This document shows positions 25,701 through 36,680 of a DNA stretch of 64,000 nucleotides, piece after piece (position 1 is the stretch's first letter; every line of letters begins with the position of its first letter). The stretch spans positions 1,054,415-1,118,414 of the forward strand of contig VXBA01004184.1 of NCBI GenBank assembly GCA_013399895.1, read 5' to 3'. The translations under genes were made by a program, and so were the position numbers. Below the pieces are notes generated by a model that saw only the letters and a program-made list of their open reading frames with translations, searched no databases and was not told where the DNA came from. The stretch comes from Serilophus lunatus. Lineage: Eukaryota > Chordata > Aves > Passeriformes > Eurylaimidae.

Positions 25701-28700
25701 AGGTCAGCACTGAGATCTGTCTTAGGAGCTGTGCAGACTTTATATTGTCAGAAAAGTAGCAAAACTTCAGAGTTAAGTCATTGCATTTGATATTTATTTG
25801 TTTATTTATTAAATCACAGATTATTTCCATGGTCATTGAAAAATGGACCTTTTTGACAAGAAGAAATTCTAATCTTTCAATGGACTTAATATCAAATACA
25901 GCTCATGGTGGCTTTGGGCACCTGGGAATGTTGACTTGCCACTCCTGTGAGCAGGCTGGAGTCAGACCATTCATGTAACACTCCCTCAGCTCTTGTAAGA
26001 GTTAAGAAATTCAGTTTTATATTTCTTATTCACACAGAAAGTAACTGTGGAATTTAAGAGGGAATTGTTATAGTAAATGAGTCAAGTCTTTCCCCACTCT
26101 TTTGTCTACTCCAAAGTAAGATGAAAGACAGCCATGAAAGAAGGATGTCTGTATTAATCTATCCCCAAAACTGACCTTGAAGAAACAGAGCAGTAAATGT
26201 CTATGTCCTCAGGCAGGATTTTTTATATTCCTGCAGTCATTTATCTTTTTTTTGTTTTTTTTAAATCTCTTATACCTCTGGGTATCTCCAGGAAAAGGTA
26301 GATACTTAGGAAGACTGAAAAAAAAATAGTTTTATGGCCCAATTGTGACCTGTGTAAAAATGTACTTACTTCTCTCATTAAAATTTTCTCTTTTTAATTA
26401 CATTTTGTCTATAGGTGAGATGTAAATAGAAACTTTCAGACTATTGTCTCTAAAACTGCAATTAGTCCCTACTGTGTCTACTTTTTTAATTGTATTGATT
26501 AAATTGTAAAAAAACAAAGAATCATAAAGCCTCAGAAGTAAAAAAAATATAAAAAATTAGGAAATCAATAAAATGTTGAGTAGCATCCGCAAGATATCCA
26601 AATGACCTTCCAGAATAACACCTAACAGTCAGAACCTTTCTAGTCAAAATCTTAAAAAACACAATGGAATACAAATTTTAGAGGAGAGATTTAGTGAAAC
26701 GCAAATATGTTGTAATGATTTATAAACCTTAACGGACAATTTATGTGCCACACACATTCTAGAAGTCTGTAATTCTAGCTAATGTAGGTTCAGACAATTT
26801 TGGTTTCTTGAGAATTATCTTTGGTGATCATAGACTAAGATAATACCAAACAGAACTAAATAGGGAAGTATAAAAATTCATGTGAGAAATAATATAATGC
26901 AAAAGAACAACTGAGCAGATATTAAATCAATAAGTGTATAGAGTGGCAGCTTTTCATTAAATCCTCTTAGGCAGCTGCTAATCAATCAACTCAAGCTAGT
27001 AAAATGGGTACATGAAATTGTTTTGTCAATTACTAACTCAAAACCAGTGAACTAGTTAGTATTGTTATTGCATTTGGGTTTTTTTGGAGGGAAGAGGAAT
27101 CTACGTGGAAGACCTGAAAATGCCTGGCAAGAGGAGGTGCCCCAGAGAGCCACAGAAGTTGTAGGACACAGAAGTATTTCCACATTAACCTTCAGTAGAT
27201 CCTTCTGTTTCTCCATTTGAGTCATTAAAATAATAAAAGGGCTTGTCCTCCTCTGTGCCCTGCTCAGAAAGAGAGGAATAGAGACTCAAAGTCAACAGAA
27301 AATATGGGATATTGAGCCTGGTTAACAACTGCAGATATTAAGGGTCTGTTTAAGCTACAAGTGGTGAAAAATACAAAAGCAGCCTTCCTTCATGTCCAAG
27401 CTGAAAAGTTTTGAATTGGTTCCAATTAAACTACTAAAATTGGCTTTTATGTAGTAGTGGTAGTAGAAAGAAAAGTGGTAGGCTCTGACAAAATGATGAA
27501 TGTGCATTAGAGAGAGACACCTGCTAAAAGTCTTTACTTGTAAAAATAATGGAGGTTTAGTGAAAGACCTCTTTTAAGAAGTTGTGTTTGTCTGCTTTCT
27601 TCTGTCTTTCGTTTATTTGAATGAAAAGAAAATAAAACCCAAACCTCCAAACAATGCCTAACGTCATGTGCCTAACAACACACAAACAGATCCATTGACC
27701 AGTACCTGTGAGAATCAGTTCACTGTATTTGACTAAATTCCAGAATATGGGGGCTCTTCATTTCAAATTTAGCCCAAACCACTTGATTTTGCTGATCCTT
27801 GCTTGAAAGCAGTTGTTATGTGTCGTTGATCCAGAGTGTTTCTTGAATTTAGAAAAAAAGCATTCAGAGAGATGTTATGAGGAACAGCCCTGAGCTGTGA
27901 AACATTTTAAACGTGCTCCAGTTTCAATTTGTGCAAGAAGTAAATTTAGTTCCAAATGGACATGGAAATGCTGAACTTGCTAATAGCAAAAACATGCATT
28001 CTGCATGGTACTCTTCCAGTCCTGCAGTAAGTACTCTGAGAAAGGTATTTCCCTTCCCGTCTGAAAGTTCCAATGTCTTTTTTCCTGAAACAGATAATTT
28101 GGTGCCTTTATATGTGTGTCAGGTTCACAGGTAGTCTCTGTTGTTGCTGAGTTTAATTTTCCATGCGCTAACTCTGTGCTGTCATATCAAATACTCCTAA
28201 GCGCTCTAACGCAGAAGGTGATTCTGGGGCTTTTCCTATTTTTAAAACCCAGGGAAAGGTGTTAGAGTCTCTCATCTGAAAGGTAATAGCTTTTGGGAGA
28301 ACAGGAAAGATACTTAGACTAGGGAGATGTTCAGCTGTGGATCTCAGGAACGTGGCTGACATGTAAAAGCAATGTTGTCTGCAAAGATGTGGAAGATGAG
28401 GGTGCTCCTATTCATATGTTACATTTCAAGATGTAACTGCTAATTGTTCTTACCTTCTTACATTAGAAAATGTTAATAAGCTAATGTTTTCTAATGTAGC
28501 CATGCCCAGCATTTTATATTTACCCGAGAGCTTCTTTATTTCTCTGCTGAATTAAAAGAAAATAATTCCTATTCTTCATAACTGTCCTGCATATGGATGT
28601 CTCATGTGCTTATCCCAAGTCACAAAGGGCTTGACTAAGCAGGACCCAGATGTTACAGTCTCTGTGTTTTAGCCAAGAATGGACCTCTGAATATTTTCTT

Positions 28701-28715
28701 GTATTGAATCTCTAG
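22715..28715 (+). other. CLSTN2: Intron between the second and third visible exons
   Basis: This 6.0 kb AT-rich intron contains no exon or clear transposon that I can identify. A long minus-strand open frame at 23054-23491 has no recognisable domain. Notable items are a TAAT-rich stretch at about 24180-24365 with inverted AATTGCA and TGCAATT words, and an 11-bp inverted repeat at 28460-28497 just upstream of the next exon. The 3' end has a T/C-rich tract ending atctctag. Otherwise it reads as unique intronic DNA. Confidence 0.75.
28460..28497. repeat. 11-bp perfect inverted repeat (potential stem-loop)
   Basis: The word ACATTAGAAAA at 28460-28470 is repeated as its exact complement TTTTCTAATGT at 28487-28497 with a 16-base spacer. 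The spacer ends in CTAATG, which can pair alternatively with CATTAG. It lies 218 bases before the start of the exon at 28716. No transposon boundary or coding function is visible. It could be a chance AT-rich palindrome. Confidence 0.6.
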
Positions 28716-28865
28716 GTAACATCCGGAACACTGAGAAGCTGAGCTATGATAAACAGCACCAGTACGAGATCATGGTAACAGCTTTTGACTGTGGGCAAAA
28801 ACATGCAACAGAAGATGTCTTAGTACGAGTTAATGTCAAACCAGTGTGCAAACCAGGCTGGCAAG
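28716..28865 (+). CDS. CLSTN2: Calsyntenin-2 exon (probably exon 5): end of cadherin domain 2
   Basis: The exon is 150 nt, phase 1 at both ends, so skipping it would keep the frame. The acceptor ends aatctctag; the donor is GTAAGG at 28866. It encodes residues 136-185 of the visible segment plus the first base of Asp 186, beginning NIRNTEKLSYDKQHQYEI and ending VCKPGWQ. This is the C-terminal half of cadherin domain 2, with the second AFDCG motif at residues 158-162 echoing the YDCG of domain 1, and the VNVKPVCKPGW block that closes the repeat. The stretch near GQKHATEDVLVR is the most variable part compared with remembered mammalian CLSTN2; the rest is nearly identical. Confidence 0.95.
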
Positions 28866-29491
28866 GTAAGGTTTAGTCGTTTACCTATTTTAATTTTTAG
28901 TTTAAATCTCTTTTCTTTGATGTTTTCCCTCCACCTCACAGTAAGGAACGTAGGGTTTTTATTGCAGTGTTATGGAAAACTTGCTATTTTTATGCCTTCT
29001 TCCAAGCCTACTAACAAAGTTGATAATAATCCCATAGTTGTTTACATCTGCCATGTTTCTTCTCTACTAAGATCAAGGAACAGACTAGAAAAACAAGAAG
29101 CAAGACAAATTTCTATTCTAATAAACTATCTTATACTTTATTCTGAATATACTGGAAGGTGAAAAAACCTTCTAGATATTTTTCTCTTACTATTCCTTTA
29201 AATCAAACTCTTGAAGCCACCGTGACAAGGTATTTTTCCCACATGAGCCAGAGTAGTTCAGATTATCTTGTTCCAGGTATAGAATTCTTGTGCATTCATG
29301 GGTCAGGGCATGCTCACCTGGCAGTGGGAGTGAAAGGCATTTCTCGCTGCTGATTTCTTCATATTGAGACATTTCAGTAGGAACTGATTTTCTAAGAAGG
29401 TTGAGGGATCCACAGTGTCTGAAATGGAGAAAACCCCAACTGACAATGTGCTAGGAAAGTAGGTATACCACTAATTAAAAGGGATTAAGAT

Positions 29492-29497
29492 GAAAAT
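29492..29497. repeat. Left 6-bp target-site duplication of the LTR
   Basis: The bases gaaaat here match 29834-29839 exactly and abut the two ends of the 336-bp LTR. Confidence 0.8.
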
Positions 29498-29833
29498 TAT
29501 GGGGGGCCAGGAACACTCTGGAAGCTACCTGAAGCTTCCAGGAGTGGAAAAATACAAGCCCCCTCCCCAGCAGAGAACAAAAGGATAATTGACAACTACA
29601 GGAACCAACCAGGCAGCTGAGCCCATGTATCGTCAGAGCCAATGAGTGTGTAAGCTTTGTTTAAACCACCCAATGATGAGATTGGGCGCGGGGTTCAAAT
29701 TGTCTATTTAAGACAGCTCTGAATAAACACAGGCCAGAGTTAAGCCTTGAACCTGGTCATAACCACAGGATCGTGTCCCTCAAATCCTTTCACACAGCGA
29801 ACTCGGATTATCGTGTCGTGGGGGTACACGACA
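29498..29833 (+). mobile_element. 336-bp ERVK-like solo LTR in the gene's orientation
   Basis: The element runs from tatggggggccagg to gtacacgaca and is flanked by a 6-bp duplication gaaaat at 29492-29497 and 29834-29839. It has promoter-like order on the plus strand: CCAAT words at 29639-29643 and 29670-29674, a TATA-like ctatttaag at 29704-29712, and AATAAA at 29722-29727. The 3' end is TGTCGTG, six bases, CACGACA, and the last two bases are CA. The first bases are TA rather than the usual TG, probably one mutation. No internal region or second LTR is present, so this is a solo LTR. The 6-bp duplication and short length fit avian alpha/beta-type (ERVK-like) elements. Confidence 0.85.
29704..29727 (+). 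promoter_or_regulatory. LTR TATA-like element and polyadenylation signal
   Basis: A TATA-like ctatttaag at 29704-29712 is followed closely by AATAAA at 29722-29727, with two CCAAT words 30-65 bases upstream. The signals lie in the same direction as CLSTN2. The short spacing between TATA and AATAAA is typical of compact avian retroviral LTRs. Whether they are active is unknown. Confidence 0.55.
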
Positions 29834-29839
29834 GAAAAT
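29834..29839. repeat. Right 6-bp target-site duplication of the LTR
   Basis: This is the second copy of gaaaat, immediately after the terminal CA of the LTR. Confidence 0.8.
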
Positions 29840-29844
29840 GGGTT

Positions 29845-29872
29845 CTGGATTAAGGACAAACTGGATTAAGGA
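29845..29872. repeat. 12-bp direct repeat just outside the LTR
   Basis: The word ctggattaagga occurs at 29845-29856 and again at 29861-29872. It lies next to the LTR's right duplication but outside the element. Confidence 0.8.
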
Positions 29873-32800
29873 TGTAAACACTTTATGCAGATGCCATTCA
29901 GGACAAACTTGACCTTCGTAATTGTAATTATTAATCAGAATGATTGAGAAAGAAAAAAATTAGTTTGACTGCTGTTCTTAGAAATAAACTGGCAGATTGA
30001 CATTTAGAAGGATAAAAAGCTTTTCTTTGTAAAATGAGGATCCCTGGTCTAGAGGACTTTGTAATGACATATAGCATGATTCCATTTGCACAGTCCTCAC
30101 TGAGAGCAGGACCACATTTTATTTTGGGGGGATGTTCTCATTCCCCACCCACCCAAGTACTTTCAAGAGCATTTTTATTAAAAAACCCTATAATACCAAT
30201 GAACTATTTCCACATTTTCTAACTGATATTATTGTTCAGCACCCCATGATTTATTCTGTAAAACCAGTATAGTCTCTTTGCACTGTAGAAATGTTCTGTT
30301 TCCATTTTATGGAGTTAACTCAAATAGAGTAAGCACTCTCAAATTAGCTTGGAATTTGTATTAAAATGGGTGCAAATGTTGATTTTTGGTGGGGTTTTTT
30401 TGTGGTTTGTTTTTTTGTTGCCATATTATTTCGATTTATGTCTTTTATTGATGGAATAGTTTTTGCAAAGGTACCTTTCTAATGGTGTTTAAATGGTGAT
30501 TCTGGTGTTTCTATTGCCCAATACTGTCATACTTATTCCATAGTTCAAACATTATTATAGGACAGATGAGTTTTCTGATCTCATCAGATGGATTTAGACC
30601 AGGGAGCCGGTGAGATTTTTTTTTTATGCTTACTTATTTTTAAAGGGGAAGAAATTCACATAGGTGATGTTGTTTTCCACTGTGAGCCAGTATCTGTAAA
30701 AATTAACTGTAGCTAGGAAAAAAATATCAAATAAGCAAAACTTAGTAAGAATATTTCCAATACTGAAAGAGGAAATCTGGAGACTAGGAATAGAGAATAT
30801 TTATAGCATTCTTTGTTCACTGTGTTTCTCACTGTGACCTCCCCAAGAAGGAGCAGCCAGCAGGTATGCTCCACCTTCTTTGAAATAATGCTGTATTTGT
30901 AAAGATTGGATTACTAGGGGAGGTAAAATAATGGTGGGTTTGACAGAAAAGATGAATATTCTGAGTCTTTGGTTATAATATAGAAATTCCAAAAATATGA
31001 CATGACTTTTTTCTTGTTCTTCAGTGTTACCTTGAACAAATAAATACTTAGAATTTAAATTTTTAGCATTGGCACTTAGTTCTTTAAAGTTGGCTTTTGT
31101 AATTTGAAATATTGTGCACTTCTTTGTGCAATTATCATGAATAGAGATTGTAGTAATCTAATGCAAATTCAGTGTTAAAAGTTTCAGTGCAGCAAATTTC
31201 CGTGTAGATGCCCTTCAAATAACCTCCATTGTGCAGGGCCGGAATAGGGAAAAATAGGCTTATGTAACACAATGTACAAAATTATTGCTGTTTCTCAAGG
31301 CCAACTCCACATGACTGGACATGTATAGAAGAGCAAATAAGACTCAACAAGCCAGGGTGCTGTCCTTTACTCTGTATTCCCTTGGATAGTAGCATTGGAG
31401 TCTCCGTTAAGTCCAGGAGCTATTTCCCTACTCTCTGGATAGACACTGATACACAATCATCAAGCATTCCCACACAGACATATTCAGAGAAAAAGCCTAC
31501 TTTCTGTTAAGAAGCTACTTTAGAACAAATTTGACACAAATTGACTTCAAACCATTCCGAGCAGAGCACTCTGAAACATTATTAGTATCCTAAGAAAGCT
31601 AAAAATTTAAATCAATGAACTGAATTAATGCCTAATCAGTTATTTTAAATGGAAATTCTCATCAGTGCTTTTTGTCAACTGACTTTTAGAGCTGTGCTGC
31701 AAATTCTCTTTGTGCTAGCTGTGTTTTCATTTCCATGATTTTCAAACAATAAAGTGATCCCAACTGCCAGGTAAATAAAGGGACTACACAAAAAGCTCCA
31801 TGACAGTGTTTCTGGCACCATGATGGGTAGATCTGCAGTTGGAGAGATGCTTCGATTTTTTTGTTTAAAATATTTTTTAAACACAATTAGTGGGTTTCCG
31901 TACGAAGGAAAAACCTGTTCTCTTCAGCATTCCCTGGGGTTTTGTCTACCCCTCCAGGGCTCTGTCTTTGTTTCAGCTCTAAGGACACAAAGCAGACACT
32001 ACACTTTTTCCTGTAGATTCACCCCCAGTGTGGTTTGTTTCACTGCAGTAGTTTTAATGCCACAGATATTGATTTCTGCAAAGTTATATCATCCTATTCA
32101 AAGCACAGTAGACAGACTTGTGGCAGCACAGTACTAAATATCCATATAGTGTTTCCATTAAAAAGTGTGAGGTGAAATTAAACACAGTCAAAGCCTGCAA
32201 TCTAGACGAGGTTTCCTTTTGCTCCTTTATGGAATTGTGCCTTTTTTTAATGCTACATTTAGGATCAGTCTTCACAAAACTGTTACTGTCCCTCCCCTAG
32301 TAAGATAACAAATGGAAATTAAATATAAAACAATATGCTGAAAGATGCAGCATAGCAGAAAGTTGAAAACGATTATTCCTGTACCAGGCTCTCTGGTGAA
32401 TGATGTACTGTATGGGGAGAGATTAGAGGAGTTTAGCTACCAAAAAAAGGGCCGAATCATGTCCCCGGAAACTTAAATAGTATGTTTTGAGACTGTTAAA
32501 TGTCTACCCAACTACTGACAATGAAACCACAAGTTGTTCCCTAAAATGCAATTCCATGCAAGTAATTATTAAACCAAAAAGCTCAAAACCAACCAGCTGA
32601 ATATTCCAGTAAACTATCAGAGAACTCTTTCCCCTGAAACAAACAGGGAAGGCTGACTGTGTTTTGTGGAGGGAGAAGTGTGTAACAAAGACAACAGTCC
32701 AAAAATTAGAAGCAACATTGTACCCTCTCACTAAAGAAGACTTTTTTCCTCAAATTTGTCTGTTGCATAAGCAATGGTGACTAAAATCCAGTTTAAGAGA

Positions 32801-34849
32801 CAGTTGGGACTCTGATTAGCTAACCACCTCAGGTAACAAAATAAAGTTGAAGTTCTTTAAATCTTCATCTTAAAAAAGAGTTGTCCTGGAAAAATTCAAT
32901 TACTTTCTCCAGAGTGTTTGCTTAAAAATAGTTTTGAAATAAAAACCTCTCTGTTTATTTACCTAATAGATTATAAAAATATTTAATAAAGTATCAGAGT
33001 TAGTGCATGCCAATTCTTTTCTAGGGCTCACCAAAGTGACCAAGGGCTTTGCTACCAGCAAAAGGCACATTCCTACCACCTCTTTAATGCTGGATAGTCA
33101 TTCAGAGGGTGTGTACAGGTCAGGTCAGCTTGCATTTCCTGCTGAAATAAAATCTTTCTTTTGTATAGAGAGGAGCAGGACCTTCTATTTTAGTAGCAGA
33201 ATGATCTTAGATCATTTCTGAGTCAACATACATCACAGGTGCTGTTTGAAGTAGATGCTGAGTGATTTTAGAATGGTATTCATGTGGGCTTTCTAGTAAG
33301 ATCCAATTACTGAGGAAAACCAAAATTGTATTGGCTTTTTGTGCTGTCAGTGCTTTTAACAAGGAGGAATACGATTACTACGGCAATTGGTTATTTGGAG
33401 GCTGGTGGTCAAGTGCAGAAACCTTGCTTGCGAGAATATTCCTAGTCTTTGGGAACTATTTAGAAAGGCCAAGTATTTTCTGAATAAATACAAGTTAATT
33501 TCTATTATTCTTGTGCACATACCTAGCAGCTTACAGTACAATGCTTGGCTTGTCTTAGCTGTAAGATATTTACCCATATTTTTAAAAATTAAATTTATTG
33601 CAAAGCAAAGAGTCTTCATGCCAGTCCAGGCTTGGCATTGCTGTGCATACATTAGCCATACATCCTTCAAACAAGGTAATCACAATGAAATACTTACATT
33701 TGGCTATTAACATGAATGGCACCATTTTAGTAGAATACCCGCTGTAAATAACCACTCCAGGCATTTGAAAATTAACTGAACTCCTGGGTACAATTGATTT
33801 TTGAGCTTTTATAATAGGTTATGAATTTACATAAGTTCATAGTTGTTTATATACTTGTATCAACATTTTTTTTTTAATTTTTGACTACCAGATTTATTTA
33901 GAGGAAGCAGTCATACTTATTTCAATCAAATTTTTACGATATGCTCTCCTTTCCTCAGTAAGTTCTGTGTGTACATTACAGCTAAATACATCTTCCTTGG
34001 GCACTCCAGCTGCTTTCATGTTTCTTTTTCCCGTAGCCTCTTCCTGAAAACACAGTGCTTTCTATACACTTTTCTTTTGCCTGGCTGTATCAGATTGCTG
34101 GCTCATGGAAATGCTGTTCTTGTCTTAATGGAATCAGCTCTTTTTTCTGTTTGTTATTTTTCAGTGATATCTCACCAGTTTGCTGAAATTCCTGAGCTTG
34201 GACTGGCTCTTCGTAAAATTCCTGCTAAGCCCTCTTTCTATAACACCAGTTCTAAGGGTCATCTTATTCTGTGCTTGGGATGTTCTCATTCTAGTGTAGC
34301 ATTGCCTTCTGTTGTTTTCATGAGCAGAAGTAACTAAGGTGGTTCTGGTTCTGTACCAAATGGATATCAAATAACACTCCTAGATCAGACTCACACAGAT
34401 CATTGCTAGTTACTTTATGCATTAATAACTAAAAAAAAACAAACTAGAAAGTATTTTCTTTTATAAAAATTTTTACTGCAAGATCTCCATGAACTTCCAT
34501 TGAGAAATGTCTTATCTCTGAGGTGTAGCTGACAGCTGGTGGTTCCATAAAAATTTCTTCTGCCCAAAAGTTTAAGCACTACAGGACATTCAGTTAGGTT
34601 TGAAGCTTTTCCCTATGGTTTTTTTTGTCTCCATGCAAAAAGTTCCACTTATTCTTAGACCACAGGCTTAAAAATTGAAGACTTTTTGCACAAGTTTCAT
34701 CATACTCAATTCATTGATTTCAGTAACTAGTCCATGCAGTGTTTTAGTCTGTCTTTTGGAACCTGAGAAGCATTTTGCATATTCTTCAGAAGAGGCATTA
34801 GAGTTTTCTGACCACATCTAAATTTGGAGTCAAGGAGCAGCAAGAGCAA

Positions 34850-35160
34850 GGTTACTTCCTAAAGGAAAGCAAGCGAGGAGCCAGTTGTAACAACAGAGCT
34901 GGAAGAGCATTCATCCCCTAGGCCAACCCCTCACTCTGCTGAGGGGAGCAGGGCAGACACAGAGATGGGGGCCAGGCTATGCCAAGGTGCCAGATCCTCA
35001 GGTGAGGATGGTCCCAAGAAGTGGATTCATAATGAGAGTTTGGATCAGGTCACTGGGCAGGTCCACAGTGATGAGGCTGGACTGTCGAGCCAGAGCACCA
35101 AGTCCAGGGTTGACTTCTGGATAAAGGTGTTCATTAGTGCTTTTCAATGCCTTTTGAGCT
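34850..35160. other. GC-richer patch of unknown nature, possibly an old repeat
   Basis: This patch stands out from the AT-rich intron, with words such as ccaacccctcactctgctgagggg that loosely recall a CR1 3' region read antisense. It carries an 82-residue plus-strand open frame (34965-35213) with no resemblance to a known family. I cannot tell whether it is a decayed transposon, a conserved element or unique DNA. Confidence 0.3.
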
Positions 35161-36580
35161 CTACCACTGCAGGTAATACCTCTTATTATTCAAATGCATC
35201 TCACAGCAAATAAAAACTAAACCTGTTCTGTTGTTTTCTGGTTTTTTAGATGCTCTATATGTTTATTCTGCATAATTAGACACCATTACATTGGGGCTTT
35301 CTAACCTGGTGGCGTATTCAGTGTCACTGAATCAGGGACAACAGCTATTCCGTTATGCTGCACAAGCTCCTCCAATAGCACATTTTACCACTGTCCTGTA
35401 CTAGTTCAAATTACTGTCTCTTTTTTGTTAGTTGTTTTTTTTTAAACTATCAACATGCTGCACAAATAAAAGGTGTATGTGAATGTTTGTTTATGCTTTG
35501 AGATGTGCAATCAAATCTCTTGGCGAGGGCTTAGGATCCCTTGGCAATTTCTTTGAGTCTTCTCGTTGCTGTTGCATCTTTGAATCTTCTCTTTAACTGA
35601 GTCAGACCTCCTGATTATCTTTTCCTTAACAAATCACTCATTTCACATACTTAAATTTCTATGTGGTATGACATTTAGAAGTCCTGTCCTTTGCATGTTC
35701 CTAGCCTGTAGACTGGCTGTCAAACCTAGAAATGTTTATTATCATTTACTTACTTTATGGCTGTTGATTGTGAATGTGAAACAATCTTTTCTCCCTTTAA
35801 AAATTAACTAAACTTTAATGATTATTTTGGCAGTGTTGTTTAAAAATATTCTTATTTTATGTATACTTGCACATTAATATAGGGATATAGGGGCAGGACT
35901 TTTGAATTTTGGGTGTGGCCCAGGGGCAAATGACGCCAAGGTGCTTGCTGGGGCCGGAAACTCCTGGCCCTGGTCAGAAATGAAAGGTGGGGATTTCATT
36001 TCATGAAAGGAAATTAAATGAGCTTTTGGGACCTGAAATTAATTTTTTAGATTGGCACAATTTGTAAGTCCATAAATATAGAGGAAATATTCAAGAATTG
36101 TTACCCAGTATCTATTTTGCTGAAAACTCCTTTATTTGAGTTCAAAGCAGAAATTCAAGTACCAAAGTGTATCCATTTTGGAACTGTCTTAGGCCACTGA
36201 ACTTTCAGTTGTGGGGAATGTCAGACTGTGCAGCAGGTGTGTATTGAGGGGCTGCAACATATGCTGGCAACATGTGCTTTCCAGTAAATTCATGTTGTAG
36301 ACAGGAACTTTTAGTTTTATGAGGACACTACACTGCTCTTCCAAAAATCATTGTACAGCACTAGATCTGCCTGGCTACTGCTTTGAAAATACAGAGAGTT
36401 TCGTGTATCATGTAATCAGGTCTACTTTTGGCAAAACTACAGACGTTCTGTTTGTAAAGTGCATTGAGTTGTGTTTTTATTTTTATTTATTCTAAATTGT
36501 TTCAGATAGTCAAATTAATAGGGAGGAAAATATTTAACAAAAGCCTCCAAACTTCAGCAAAGCTGTGAAGCTATAAGTTA

Positions 36581-36680
36581 ACAAAAAAATCCAACCCAAA
36601 CAAAACACCCCAAACCAAAGAAACGAAACAAACAATCGAAAAAGCCAAAACCAAAAAACCCAAACCAAAACATAAAAAAG
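36581..36680. repeat. A/C-rich low-complexity tract of about 100 bases
   Basis: The plus strand has nearly only A and C, built from words like ccaaacc, caaaac and aaacc, with about three T in 100 bases. The minus strand translates to a falsely membrane-like string of F, L, V and W. It is not a gene. Confidence 0.85.
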
